DNA of 64,000 nucleotides, from contig NC_089431.1 of assembly GCF_026210795.1 (NCBI RefSeq), positions 3,534,001 through 3,598,000 of the forward strand, written 5' to 3'. This stretch comes from Rhizophagus irregularis. Lineage: Eukaryota > Glomeromycota > Glomeromycetes > Glomerales > Glomeraceae. The notes under the pieces were generated by a model that was not told the origin of the DNA, made no database searches, and saw only the letters and a program-made list of their open reading frames with translations. Within the stretch, counting starts at the first letter, position 1; every line of letters begins with the position of its first letter. Shown here one piece after another: positions 33,231 to 41,696 of the stretch. The position numbers and the translations under genes are program-made.

Positions 33231-33551
33231 CTAATCTGTTTTCCTCTTTTTTGCCTCCTTAAGGCATTTATCAATACACTGTTTACACACGTCATCAGAA
33301 TCTAAGATTTTCTGTCCAAGTTTTTTGCATTGCCGATTGTAAGCCGTCTGCTGTCTTTTAGCAGCGGTTTCTTTCTTTTTCTCCTTAGTCTTCTTCTTGA
33401 TCACCCAGTCTATTCCAGTAAAAGTATTCTTATGCATACCACAAATTGTGCAGTCACCATGCAGCCGGTAACGCCCATTTGTAGTCATATCTTGTATTTC
33501 ACTAGCCGTCTCAGTTTCCTTCTTGCACTTTAGGCAGTAAAAACGTGTCAT
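33231..33551 (-). CDS. small zinc-ribbon-like protein, DUF5679-like
   Basis: 106 residues starting MTRFYCLKCKKET. The N-terminal half has the order YCLKCKKET, then NGRYRLHGDC, then CGMHKNTF. That is two CxxC pairs around a basic core, the arrangement I associate with the small DUF5679 proteins of large DNA viruses, adenovirus-like elements and Polintons. The C-terminal half is Lys-rich with another Cys pair (CKQCIDKC). The family name is from memory and should be checked. It is the first gene inside the left repeat and is transcribed away from the integrase. Role unknown; nucleic-acid or capsid-core binding is plausible. Confidence 0.65.
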   Translation of the reverse strand: MTRFYCLKCKKETETASEIQDMTTNGRYRLHGDCTICGMHKNTFTGIDWVIKKKTKEKKKETAAKRQQTAYNRQCKKLGQKILDSDDVCKQCIDKCLKEAKKRKTD

Positions 33552-33595
33552 TTTAAGATTTGAAGTCTAAAACCATTCCTTTAATTTGTTGTAAT

Positions 33596-34687
33596 ATGTC
33601 ACACTTAGAGAATTACTATAAGTACTACAATCTCTCCGGAGTACCAGCACGAATTCTAAAAGGTGAAGAGCACTACAACCTATACAAAAAGCCCCTAAAG
33701 GAAAAGTCAACAGAACGCCCAAAGGTAATTGTATGGAAACCAAATGCAATACATCAGGCAGATCTTGCAGAGATGCCAGTTGACCCCAAAGGATTCCACT
33801 ATTTTCTCGTAGTGGTGGAAGTTGCAGGAAAGAGAGTTGATGCAGAACCCCTAAAGGATAAGACTGCAAATAGAGTTCTAAACGGGTTTGTCAAAATCTA
33901 CAGAAGAAATCGTATTAAGCCACCAACACACAGACTGGAGACAGACTCCGGATCAGAATTCACTAACGACCAGGTACGTGATTTTTTCCTGAACAGCCTA
34001 GGGGTAATGATGAGGTTCGGAGAGCCAGGAAGGCATAAACAGCAATCTTATGCTGAAAGAGCTATCCAAGCCATCCAAGAACCCCTTCTTAAACGAATGG
34101 TAGCACAGGAGTTGAAAACCGGGGTGACATCCGTGGAATGGTCAGAAGATTTCCATAATATAGTGAGTAAAGTAAATGAACTCTGGCAGAGAAATCCCCC
34201 AGACATTCCGACAGGATCACCCAAAGTGTCAAAAAAGACGGATCTCCTCTCTGAAGGAGCACGTGTCAGAGTCAAGTTAGATGAACCTATCTCAGTACTC
34301 GGTAATAAACTTCACGGAAAATTCCGTACAGGAGACATAAGATGGAACCCAAACATTCGTGTAATCAAAAAAATGATACTCTCACCCGAACAGCCTCCTA
34401 CATATCTCCTTAATGGACCACATGGTCGATTAGGTGTATCCAGATGTGCATATACCCGAAAGGAATTGCAAGTAGTTCCTATTAATGAAAAGCCTCCACC
34501 TGACTCTGTGATAAGAGGACAACCTGAAAGATTTGTTCCTGAGCAGATACTTCGGCATCGCATTAGAAAAGGTCAAGACCAGTATTTGGTTAAGTGGGAG
34601 CGCTATCCAGACACTGAGGCTACTTGGGAACCTGCTGACCGTTTGAAGGAGGATGTCCCTGACTTAATTCGCAAATTTTGGGAATAA
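33596..34687 (+). CDS. Polinton-like integrase with C-terminal chromodomain
   Basis: I start at the first ATG (33596, MSHLENYYKYY), giving 363 residues; the open frame begins at 33560. Retroviral-type catalytic core: Asp56 in HQADLAEMP, Asp117 in ETDSGSEF and Glu154 in SYAERAIQ, spaced D-X36-E. A DNA-binding SH3-like stretch follows, and a chromodomain ends the protein (EQILRHRIRKGQ, YLVKWERYP, TWEPADRL). No clear HHCC finger precedes the core. It joins element ends to target DNA in the nucleus; a chromodomain may steer it to modified histone H3. All three acidic residues are present. It and the ATPase are the only genes here on the plus strand. Confidence 0.93.
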   Translation: MSHLENYYKYYNLSGVPARILKGEEHYNLYKKPLKEKSTERPKVIVWKPNAIHQADLAEMPVDPKGFHYFLVVVEVAGKRVDAEPLKDKTANRVLNGFVKIYRRNRIKPPTHRLETDSGSEFTNDQVRDFFLNSLGVMMRFGEPGRHKQQSYAERAIQAIQEPLLKRMVAQELKTGVTSVEWSEDFHNIVSKVNELWQRNPPDIPTGSPKVSKKTDLLSEGARVRVKLDEPISVLGNKLHGKFRTGDIRWNPNIRVIKKMILSPEQPPTYLLNGPHGRLGVSRCAYTRKELQVVPINEKPPPDSVIRGQPERFVPEQILRHRIRKGQDQYLVKWERYPDTEATWEPADRLKEDVPDLIRKFWE

Positions 34688-34711
34688 AAAAAATAGAAGA
34701 ATTAAAGGGTC

Positions 34712-35386
34712 TTATTTTTTATCCCCTCGATTAGCATCAGGAACTATCGGGATAAAAACATTCTTCCCATCACAGGTAAAGGCTATATGTTCACGTGATT
34801 CATGGACATCATAATTGTAACGTTTCAGACACGTTCGGCTTAACCCAATTTCCCTATGCTTGTAACCACTTAAGACTGCAAGGTCCTCAGTGATAGCATA
34901 ATCAGGGGTAAGTTTGATTGTCACTCCCTTTACCATGCCGAATGTCCTACCTGTTCCTGAAGCACCAGATATGTTATATGTAATACTCTTGTCAATATCC
35001 AACCCTAATTCCTCAGCAGCTTCTCTCTGAATAAAAGACGCATTAGCACAAGTGTCTGCTAAACACTGAATTGCTATTCCATTAACCTCCCCATCCAGTG
35101 CTAAAAGATCTTTAGTATTCTCTAAACGAGCTATGTCAATATCCATAGGATCATCTACCCTGATATCCTCTTCTTGTTCCTCCTCAACTAGGTCCTCCGG
35201 AATCTCTGTGACTTTTCTAGCAGACAATAACTCCTCCTGAAGAATCTCACGGAGTAATTTCCTAAAGTCTGCAGACCTTAACAGGCTTAATAAATCATTC
35301 TTAGTAACAGCTTTTGCAGGTGTAAACTTACTACCAGTAACTTTCACAGGAATCTTAACAGGGGTTGCTTTGCCTTTCAATGGCAC
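34712..35386 (-). CDS. retropepsin-like aspartic protease, -1 frame to gag
   Basis: 224 codons from a GTG at 35386. The first ATG is only at about residue 81, and the frame is open without a stop back to the A9G run at the end of gag, so frameshift expression is the simplest reading. A helical segment (LLSLLRSADFRKLLREILQEE) precedes the protease domain. LADTCANASFI carries the catalytic Asp at residue 111, with Cys in place of the usual Gly of DTG. The flap and second-half pattern (GMVKGVTIKL, HREIGLSR) resembles the Ty3-type protease fold. It would cleave Gag into capsid parts. The Gly-to-Cys change may weaken or modify activity. The stop lies 24 bp from the convergent integrase stop. Confidence 0.7.
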   Translation of the reverse strand: MPLKGKATPVKIPVKVTGSKFTPAKAVTKNDLLSLLRSADFRKLLREILQEELLSARKVTEIPEDLVEEEQEEDIRVDDPMDIDIARLENTKDLLALDGEVNGIAIQCLADTCANASFIQREAAEELGLDIDKSITYNISGASGTGRTFGMVKGVTIKLTPDYAITEDLAVLSGYKHREIGLSRTCLKRYNYDVHESREHIAFTCDGKNVFIPIVPDANRGDKK

Positions 35387-35448
35387 ACTAGAAGAGTTAA
35401 CTGCTGTCTTATTTGGGGACGACTTAAGAAGTTTTGAGATACTCGAAC

Positions 35449-35461
35449 CTACTTTTTTTTT
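35449..35461 (-). promoter_or_regulatory. probable -1 ribosomal frameshift site at the gag stop
   Basis: On the minus strand the last gag codons are TCA AAA AAA AAG TAG. Both A AAA AAA and A AAA AAG are canonical -1 slippery heptamers in the correct phase, and the stop follows at once. A -1 slip enters GTA GGT TCG AGT and remains open into the protease ORF. I did not fold the downstream RNA. Confidence 0.7.
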
Positions 35462-36879
35462 GACCCAACACGAACCATATAGACATCACCATCTTTTTCT
35501 CTCAATTCTACCTTTTCACCAAAACTCGCAGTATCAATGTCCATAGCATCATCATTAAGATCGAGGTTTCTCATTGCTTGGGCCAAATCCAGATCATCAC
35601 GTCTATCTTTAGCCTTCTGAAGTTGTTTTGTAAGTATTTTAGACGTCCCACGTTTATATCCCATAATAAGATCAATAGCATTTTGATGATCATCCAAAGT
35701 CCACTCAGGAGCATCAGGGTCATCACCAACATCATGATCTACATAACCATCATCCCAATCAGGATCCTGAGGATCCTGAACAACACGTCTCTGTGGTTTT
35801 GGTCGAACAGGTTTAATCTGCTGTCTATAGACTGGTGGATTACGAACTGGCCGAGCCTGTAATTGTTTAAATTGCACCTGAAAATTCTTGGTAAGTTCCT
35901 CAGCTTGAGCCTTAAGTAACTCTTGTAATTGTTCTTGAGTAACCCCAGATGACTTTGATGTCAGTACTACAGGTTCCTGTTTTCCTAACGGAGGTTGAGT
36001 TACATCACTGTAATCTGCTTGAAGTCGTCGATTTCTATCTTGTAACCCCAAGCGCATTTCAGCCCTTCTCCGTTCTAAATTTCTCAGATGTTTAACCAAG
36101 TCATCAGGATTAAGATTACTAAACCTTTCTGCTTCAAAAATATTATCAGCCGAAAGACCTCTAAAGAACTGGTCGATAATAAGATCATCAGTTAGTTTTA
36201 GTAATTTTCCAGCTCTCTTTACAGTTCTATAAAATGCATCGACTGGCTCATTTTCCTGATAAAGACTGTTAAAACGGATACGTTTCTTTTCATCTAAAAT
36301 AGTTGGAAATTGTGTTCTAAGCCAATAAAGCGCCTGGTTAGGTTTAATACCTGGAAAAACTATAGAACGATTATTATTAGCAGCAACACCAGCATCTGCA
36401 GTAGCTGGAGCAGCTCTATCTGTCGGACGAGCACCAGCTCTTCCCCAAGCTTTATCTCCACCTATTAAATCATGGGTAGGAATAAATGCTGCTCTAATAG
36501 TTACTAATGCATTAGCTGCATCTGTAGCATGAACATGTGCTTCAGACCCATTTACATAGGTACCTGCATTTGGTCCTCCTGCACCTTCTGGTATTACTAA
36601 TGCTACAAAAGCAGCTAAATTAGCTCCACCTCTTGAAGTAATACCAGAAAGTTCCCAATTTTTTCCTGTAATTTCTCGATCAAACCATTCAGCCGCTTCA
36701 CCAGCCATGCAGCTTCTAAGTATACCCATAGCTCTTTTCCAAGACTCTGGTGGTCCTCCAGCAGCATATGGGTTAAGATTAATAGTATCAAGATAACCCA
36801 TGTAAAGCCTAACAAATGTATCAACATCATCAGTAGCTTTACCCTCAAAAATCGGCAATCCTATCGCAGTGGTAGCCAT
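35449..36879 (-). CDS. gag-like structural protein
   Basis: 476 residues from ATG at 36879. It follows the Ty3-type gag plan: LPIFEGKATDDVDTFVRLY at the N terminus, RSCMAGEAAEWFD, a Gly/Ala-rich insert of about 90 residues (about 80-170), then LRTQFPTI, NEPVDAFYRTVKRAGKLL and FFRGLS, the same motifs seen in the gypsy Gag at 10840-15177. A basic helix (RRAEMRLGLQDRNRRL), a Pro/Arg-rich segment and an acidic C terminus follow; there is no zinc knuckle. The start overlaps the coiled-coil ORF by 19 nt. It ends SKKK-stop on a slippery A run. Role inferred: capsid-forming, in place of the jelly-roll proteins of other Polintons. Confidence 0.75.
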   Translation of the reverse strand: MATTAIGLPIFEGKATDDVDTFVRLYMGYLDTINLNPYAAGGPPESWKRAMGILRSCMAGEAAEWFDREITGKNWELSGITSRGGANLAAFVALVIPEGAGGPNAGTYVNGSEAHVHATDAANALVTIRAAFIPTHDLIGGDKAWGRAGARPTDRAAPATADAGVAANNNRSIVFPGIKPNQALYWLRTQFPTILDEKKRIRFNSLYQENEPVDAFYRTVKRAGKLLKLTDDLIIDQFFRGLSADNIFEAERFSNLNPDDLVKHLRNLERRRAEMRLGLQDRNRRLQADYSDVTQPPLGKQEPVVLTSKSSGVTQEQLQELLKAQAEELTKNFQVQFKQLQARPVRNPPVYRQQIKPVRPKPQRRVVQDPQDPDWDDGYVDHDVGDDPDAPEWTLDDHQNAIDLIMGYKRGTSKILTKQLQKAKDRRDDLDLAQAMRNLDLNDDAMDIDTASFGEKVELREKDGDVYMVRVGSKKK

Positions 36880-37658
36880 ATCGTCTCTAGTGGATTGTTT
36901 AAAAGAGGTGGAGGAGGGTTCAATTGTCTAATTCGAAACCATTGTACCTGAATTCTAAGAGCAGCTATCTGTTGGAAAAGTCTATTTCTAAGTCTCCCTA
37001 ATGTCTGAATCCCAAAACGCACCCTATTATTAGCATGTGCTAGCTGTGCATTAACCTGTCCAAGTTGCGCATTAACCAATACAAGTTGTCCTCCAGTCTG
37101 AGTAGCCCTCAGCCGCCAATGATTTAAAAGGATATTACCACGATTCACAGCATTTTGAGCCTCATTACGATCCCTTACTGCTTGAGTATAATCTGCTTGT
37201 AATACATTACGTTCATGTCGTGCCTGATTACGTTCACCTATAGCCCGTCGACGAAGCTCTACCATAGTATCATAATCTCTTTGCAGGTTATGGTTTTCTT
37301 CTATGAAATTATCATTGGCAGCACGTATAATAACTAATTGACGTTCTAAATTAGTAAACGTTTCATCAAATGCATTTATCTTACCTTGTGCAAAAACTAA
37401 CAAATCTTTTGTAATACCAAGTTCTTCATGTTTTGCTTTACAGCGATACATTAATATATTAATAATATGTTTGATTTGATTATTTGCCTCCTGTATCTCT
37501 GAATCAACAGTTAAACGACCCCTGGTAGTCAATAAATTTGCATGAGCCTTAAGTATTCTAACTAATTCATCATCGTCTTTTTCATTGACCAAGTGTGCAG
37601 GAGGCGGTCCAGTAGGTTCTGAAGGAGTATAAACTGGAATTGGTGTTGATGTCGACAT
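36861..37658 (-). CDS. coiled-coil protein upstream of gag
   Basis: 265 residues from ATG at 37658 (MSTSTPIPVYTPSEPTG). A short Pro-rich leader is followed by an almost continuous helical, heptad-rich region (about residues 28-245) with many Glu, Arg, Asn and Gln, for example QLGQVNAQLAHANNRV. It ends TIWLPLR. The stop overlaps the gag start by 19 nt in another frame, suggesting a shared mRNA with reinitiation or leaky scanning. No known domain is seen; tail-fibre or scaffold-like roles are possible but unsupported. It is divergent from the ATPase gene, with 31 bp between starts. Confidence 0.75.
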   Translation of the reverse strand: MSTSTPIPVYTPSEPTGPPPAHLVNEKDDDELVRILKAHANLLTTRGRLTVDSEIQEANNQIKHIINILMYRCKAKHEELGITKDLLVFAQGKINAFDETFTNLERQLVIIRAANDNFIEENHNLQRDYDTMVELRRRAIGERNQARHERNVLQADYTQAVRDRNEAQNAVNRGNILLNHWRLRATQTGGQLVLVNAQLGQVNAQLAHANNRVRFGIQTLGRLRNRLFQQIAALRIQVQWFRIRQLNPPPPLLNNPLETIWLPLR

Positions 37659-37689
37659 AGTATTTAAACTAAGTTAGAATAAAATTCAA
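37659..37689. promoter_or_regulatory. 31-bp divergent start region
   Basis: Only 31 bp separate the ATGs of the coiled-coil ORF (minus) and the ATPase (plus). The promoters must overlap each other or lie inside the genes. Confidence 0.5.
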
Positions 37690-38913
37690 ATGGATCTTTA
37701 TGTATACAATTTGGACGAGTACACGACTGACTCAAGACAAGGCAATGAGTTTGCTCCATCATGGCCCTTTCGATTAGCCGTAGCAGGTAGCTCAGACTCA
37801 GGTAAGACAACTATGATCATTAATTTGTTAATGGGTAACAAGAAAGCAAAGGAGGATGGTAATCGGTATGTACTATGTGATGCGGTACTTTTAGTTGGCA
37901 GATATCTTGACGAGCCGAAGTGGGCAGTTGTACATGATTTTTTCGAAGAGGAGAAGATCCCATTCACTGCAGTAACCCATAGTGAGATTCCAGAGATTGA
38001 CTCCTTCAACCCTACTCAAGCTACTGTGGTAATCTTTGAGGATCTGATGGATGCACCTAAAAAAATCCAGGATCTCATCACTGGTTACTTTACACATGGA
38101 CGACACAAAAATATTTCATGTATTTATGTAGCCCAAAGATTCTTTGCCATTCCTAAGGCTATTCAAGAAAATGTTAACTACATCTCACTGCATGGAGGTC
38201 ATGGAAGCCTTACAGATACCAAGAGAATCATCCGCCTATATACAGAAGAATCAGAGTCATTAGCACCAGTAATTGATGATCTTACTCTGCAACGTGAATT
38301 TGTAGTGTTTGATCTTAGACGGTCCAAAAGTGATCCACTGTCCATTCGAGTAAGATGGGATACTAGTCTCAGTTCGATTACAGAGCAATCTCAGTTCAAT
38401 CCTAGTTTGATCTCAGTTCAATCTCAGTTTGATCCAAGTTTGAACCCAGTTCGATCTCAGTCTGAACCCAGTTCAATCACAGTTCGATCCAAGTTTAGTC
38501 CCTATGGTCAGAAAGCTGTATTTGAAGCAAAAAAAGGTGGACACTTGATTGAATTTGCTCGGGTATTTCCATCCCCTAAAGAACGTCAACATTTACTTGT
38601 ACCTGGTGTCTTAGCCAAGAATGCAGATACCTGGATTAAATATGTCTTTCGGGAAGCTTATGGACTCTCTGGTAAGACCTTAGGAGCTGACTTTCAGGAT
38701 TTCTTAGCAAAAGTACAGGGTAGGACTGCAAAGACTGAAACTCTGAAAACTGAGAATGTGAAGGAGTTATTCTCCCGATATGAAGCCCTGAAGTCTAGTC
38801 GCCCTCTGGATAATAAACAAATAATAGAAGGTATTGAAGTCCTTCTACAGATCTTTTCTAAGAGCCACATGGACCGTCGAGCATTACAAGTAGGGATTAA
38901 TAGTATCTTGTGA
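37690..38913 (+). CDS. A32-type genome-packaging ATPase with C-terminal extension
   Basis: 407 residues. The P-loop GSSDSGKT is at residues 33-40, and a Walker B VVIFED ends at residues 117-118. YVAQRFFAIPKAIQEN and LHGGHGS follow, as in the FtsK/HerA-related packaging ATPases of Polintons, adenovirus-like elements and poxvirus A32. These motor proteins drive DNA into capsids, so its presence argues that the element once had, or still has, a particle. From about residue 225 a low-complexity repeat (QSQFNPS, QSQFDPS) links to a C-terminal domain (about 275-407) without known match. The 3' end overlaps the convergent ORF 38897-39457 by 17 bp. Key residues are intact. Confidence 0.88.
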   Translation: MDLYVYNLDEYTTDSRQGNEFAPSWPFRLAVAGSSDSGKTTMIINLLMGNKKAKEDGNRYVLCDAVLLVGRYLDEPKWAVVHDFFEEEKIPFTAVTHSEIPEIDSFNPTQATVVIFEDLMDAPKKIQDLITGYFTHGRHKNISCIYVAQRFFAIPKAIQENVNYISLHGGHGSLTDTKRIIRLYTEESESLAPVIDDLTLQREFVVFDLRRSKSDPLSIRVRWDTSLSSITEQSQFNPSLISVQSQFDPSLNPVRSQSEPSSITVRSKFSPYGQKAVFEAKKGGHLIEFARVFPSPKERQHLLVPGVLAKNADTWIKYVFREAYGLSGKTLGADFQDFLAKVQGRTAKTETLKTENVKELFSRYEALKSSRPLDNKQIIEGIEVLLQIFSKSHMDRRALQVGINSIL

Positions 38914-39457
38914 GAATATCAAGTAATTCGTCTGCAGAAGCTCTAAGAATCATAGCACTTTTTTTACGGCCTTCAAAGTCAATCCTTAACATCTTAGCCT
39001 TCAACCCTATTGCTCCTAAAGCACGAGAAGCAAAGTTCTTAGTCATTGGATTACTTATATGATTTACATAGTTCTCATAAAATGTAGTGAAAGGCTCGTC
39101 AATACCATCTGGATATGTATCCCTTAGAAATTGATATAAAGCAATTTCTCCACTGTCATAACCTATGGCTATAAGCTGTTCGAGAAGCCACTTCCTAATA
39201 TCTTCATATGGCTCTCCATCCATAATATTCATATCCAGTTTTTGTGTAAACAATTGTGTAAAGTCCACATTACTTCCCCGACGAATGATCTGAACTAACT
39301 TATCCCTAGCAAGTCCCAAGGCTTGTAGAGGGTCATTCTCATCACTAATCTTCTTTATAATCTGTCTGTATAATACACTGGATAATCCTCTATATGCTGT
39401 TTTTGGAGTGATTACTCCACAGTTTTGGCACTGGTTTATTACGATTGATGTTGACAT
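38897..39457 (-). CDS. hypothetical protein with N-terminal Cys pair
   Basis: 186 residues from ATG at 39457. It begins MSTSIVINQCQNCGVITPKT, a short CxxC start; the rest is helical and mixed-charge (RDKLVQIIRRGSN, KWLLEQLIAIGYDSGE). The C terminus ELLDILTRYY overlaps the ATPase end tail to tail. No family is recognised. Its place between ATPase and the 2C-adaptor-like gene suggests a structural or assembly role, but that is only context. Confidence 0.75.
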   Translation of the reverse strand: MSTSIVINQCQNCGVITPKTAYRGLSSVLYRQIIKKISDENDPLQALGLARDKLVQIIRRGSNVDFTQLFTQKLDMNIMDGEPYEDIRKWLLEQLIAIGYDSGEIALYQFLRDTYPDGIDEPFTTFYENYVNHISNPMTKNFASRALGAIGLKAKMLRIDFEGRKKSAMILRASADELLDILTRYY

Positions 39458-39502
39458 GGCTATCTTTCTTTATGTAAAAAAGAATTATTCAAAATTAAGT
39501 AA

Positions 39503-40156
39503 CTATTCGGAGCAGTCCTTGCACAACTTGTCCGTTAAGTCACTTGGGCTTACAGGCATGAGACATTCCCTACACAACTCAATATTAAGCTCTGCAAGTC
39601 TCGGGGTATGGTCCTCCAAAGTTCGTGGACGACTGGAAGGACCGGAGGAAGGTGTTCCGTTAGTCATATCTTGCTGTAAGATAAAATCATCATATTCATC
39701 TTGGTCAGCCTGAATAGCAGTCCTGATTTGTTGTATATCATTGAAAGTTAACCGCTGCCCATCAAGATTTTCCTCATTATAGCGTGTTTCATTGATGATT
39801 TCCTCTATAAGCGCCTCTTCTTCATAATGGACAAGGTAGTAATTCTCAACTACCTCATAGTCACTCTCAATCAGTCTATGATATGTTCTAGTACCACGTC
39901 GAACATAACGTCCTGTATCTGTATTTAAATATACAGGTTGCTCTTCAGGTGGAGGTGCAGTTTGTCTACGGACAAGCCTTCCATCAATATAATCATGGGA
40001 TTCCATAACTATTCGATTAAAGGTATCTCCACCGATAATAATTGGACGTCCAGTTATAGGGTTAGCTATATAAGGGTAAGACATGTCTTTTTTTCTGTAC
40101 GTGTCTACATACCTAATAGTTTTCTTCAATTTATAATAACCAAGTGACATGGTCAT
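39503..40156 (-). CDS. protein with two NPxTGR-type motifs (2-cysteine-adaptor-like)
   Basis: 217 residues. ANPITGRPIIIGGDTFNRI (about residues 31-49) and LNTDTGRYVRRGTRTYHRL (about 77-95) are two versions of one motif. The pattern, N-x-x-TGR, then G, then T-F/Y-x-R, resembles the 2-cysteine adaptor repeat of large DNA viruses, but lacks the flanking Cys. An acidic helix-rich middle and a C-terminal zinc-binding-like pair (CRECLMP and CKDC) follow. Two ATGs two codons apart (40156 and 40150) are possible starts. In viruses this motif is attached to varied proteins; its function here is unknown. The 5' flank is a 51-bp tandem repeat. Confidence 0.7.
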   Translation of the reverse strand: MTMSLGYYKLKKTIRYVDTYRKKDMSYPYIANPITGRPIIIGGDTFNRIVMESHDYIDGRLVRRQTAPPPEEQPVYLNTDTGRYVRRGTRTYHRLIESDYEVVENYYLVHYEEEALIEEIINETRYNEENLDGQRLTFNDIQQIRTAIQADQDEYDDFILQQDMTNGTPSSGPSSRPRTLEDHTPRLAELNIELCRECLMPVSPSDLTDKLCKDCSE

Positions 40157-40305
40157 CAGTCCTTATCAAAAAATACAAGAATACCTGATGATAAGGTTAC
40201 ATGGTCATCAGTCCTTATCAAAAATGCAAGGATACCTGATGATAAGGTTACATGGTCATCAATCCTTGTCGAAAAAATGCAAGGATACCTGATAAATAAG
40301 TTACT
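40148..40305. repeat. three tandem copies of a 51-53-bp unit
   Basis: The unit reads ACATGGTCATCAGTCCTTAT, then A-rich, then ACCTGATGATAAGGTT; the third copy is more diverged. It begins at the start codon of the 217-aa gene and may hold its promoter. Confidence 0.85.
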
Positions 40306-40632
40306 GGGTTATTGGCCTAGAATGCATTCATGGAAAAACTATGGATTATATTACAGAAAATGTGAACGGAGTTCATGTCACGTGATACCCTGAACAAATG
40401 TGTAGAGTGTCACGTGATTTCATGCGGTACGTAGATCATTTCCTTTTTGGGCGATACCCGTTCCACAAAAAATCGATTTGGTAAGAATGCGTTTGGAACC
40501 CTGTGTAACATAAATTTCTTTTTTCGGTAATTCGGGATTACGCGGTAATGCCGGCCGGATCTAAAAAATATGACTCTGCAGGGTAATTCCTACGAAAGTC
40601 AAGTACAAAATGCTTACTCCTGTTGAGTCCAA
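40306..40632. other. non-coding spacer inside the Polinton-like element
   Basis: This is the longest gene-free stretch in the element. It has TCACGTGAT at about 40378 and 40411 and short GC-rich words (GCCGGCCGG near 40552). No ORF of note. Confidence 0.5.
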
Positions 40633-41019
40633 TCATTCCAATCTCCAAGGATCGCCTCCCCATCTATGTTCACTTAATGCATGCTCTATGGTTTCCCTTT
40701 CCTGGGGGTTCACAACCATCCCATTCCTAAGCATTTTCTCCATAATATAAAGCTGATCCTCGGTGAGGCGGTCTATCCATCTTTTATAGAAGTCATTTAC
40801 ATCTTCAAATGATATCCAGTCAATATTCCCTTTTTCAAACGGCTTTCCAAGAGCTTGGACATGACCAATTGTAATAGCGTAATTTTTCCATCTCTTATAT
40901 GCTTCTTGACGAACCTCCTGCCACCACACACTATCTACTTTACTCGCTGCAATAAGGTCAGTATCTGGGATCTTTGCAACAATGCGTTCGACTATTTCTA
41001 CTGGTAATCGGTCCAACAT
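40633..41019 (-). CDS. F-box-like protein
   Basis: 128 residues from ATG at 41019. The first 45 residues fit the F-box pattern: LPVEIVERIVAKIPDTDL, then SKVDSVWWQEVRQEAYKRW. F-box proteins bind Skp1 and bring a target to the SCF ubiquitin ligase. The remaining 80 residues (WISFEDVNDFYKRW, LRNGMVVNPQ) would be the target-binding part and show no WD or LRR repeats. Fungal genomes are rich in such domains, so host capture is likely. A second F-box-like gene lies at 46415-46774. Its start is preceded by an ATTGAAGAT word about 45 bp upstream. Confidence 0.7.
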   Translation of the reverse strand: MLDRLPVEIVERIVAKIPDTDLIAASKVDSVWWQEVRQEAYKRWKNYAITIGHVQALGKPFEKGNIDWISFEDVNDFYKRWIDRLTEDQLYIMEKMLRNGMVVNPQERETIEHALSEHRWGGDPWRLE

Positions 41020-41112
41020 GATGTTATGTTACTTATACTATAGCCATCTTCAATTACTGTATGCCCATTACAAATGGATAAAAAATATAAACTAAATTCG
41101 TACAGGAGCCGC

Positions 41113-41583
41113 TTATGCAAGAAGTTCTGCTAAGGTTTTCTCAGCCTCATTCATAGTGACAGCTCGCTTTGGGGGACCTGTTAATGAGTCCTTAGTTACA
41201 TTATAATACAACTCGAAGAGGGCCTCAAGTTTGTCTAAAAGAGCTTGTTTATTCTTGTATGATTCACGAATCTTTGCTATCTTAGCAGTATATGCTGCAT
41301 TATCTGGGAAGAGTTTTCTGGCCACGAACTTTACATATGATACAGGAGACTTTGCTGTCTGGATTCTCTTGATATACTTCACATGATCCTGGACAAGGTA
41401 GCTGGTTTTGCTAAACCCAGATACTAATGCGACTACTATAGTGTCTTTCAATGCACGGATAATCTTGAGGACAGTTTCATCAGAGACAATGGTAAACTGA
41501 TTGTGTGATGCATCATAAATAACTTTATCACTAATGCTGTCAGTGCTGTTAATAATGCTTGCTAATTCGGTATATGTTGACAT
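41113..41583 (-). CDS. hypothetical helical protein
   Basis: 156 residues from ATG at 41583 (MSTYTELASIINSTDS). It is helix-rich and basic in the middle (KYIKRIQTAKSP, ARKLFPDNAAYTAKIAKI), with no Cys motif or membrane segment. No family recognised. It lies between the F-box-like gene and the polymerase, transcribed in the same direction. ATTTGAAGATTC lies about 45 bp before the start, similar to the word before two other genes of the element. Confidence 0.7.
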   Translation of the reverse strand: MSTYTELASIINSTDSISDKVIYDASHNQFTIVSDETVLKIIRALKDTIVVALVSGFSKTSYLVQDHVKYIKRIQTAKSPVSYVKFVARKLFPDNAAYTAKIAKIRESYKNKQALLDKLEALFELYYNVTKDSLTGPPKRAVTMNEAEKTLAELLA

Positions 41584-41696
41584 GATTCCTTATACTTTTT
41601 TGTACTTTGTAATAAATAGGAATCTTCAAATTGACTTTACATTCAAGCAAGAAAAAATATATATACCTACTGTAAATCCAACCGCATTCTTGGCAA

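Noticed and set aside
35578-35862. Plus-strand Ile-rich ORF inside the gag region
   Set aside because: Complement of the acidic C-terminal part of the gag-like ORF with no support of its own.
38901-38913. Overlap of the ATPase end with the opposite ORF as a possible shared functional element
   Set aside because: Convergent tail overlap of a few codons is common in compact elements and needs no special explanation.
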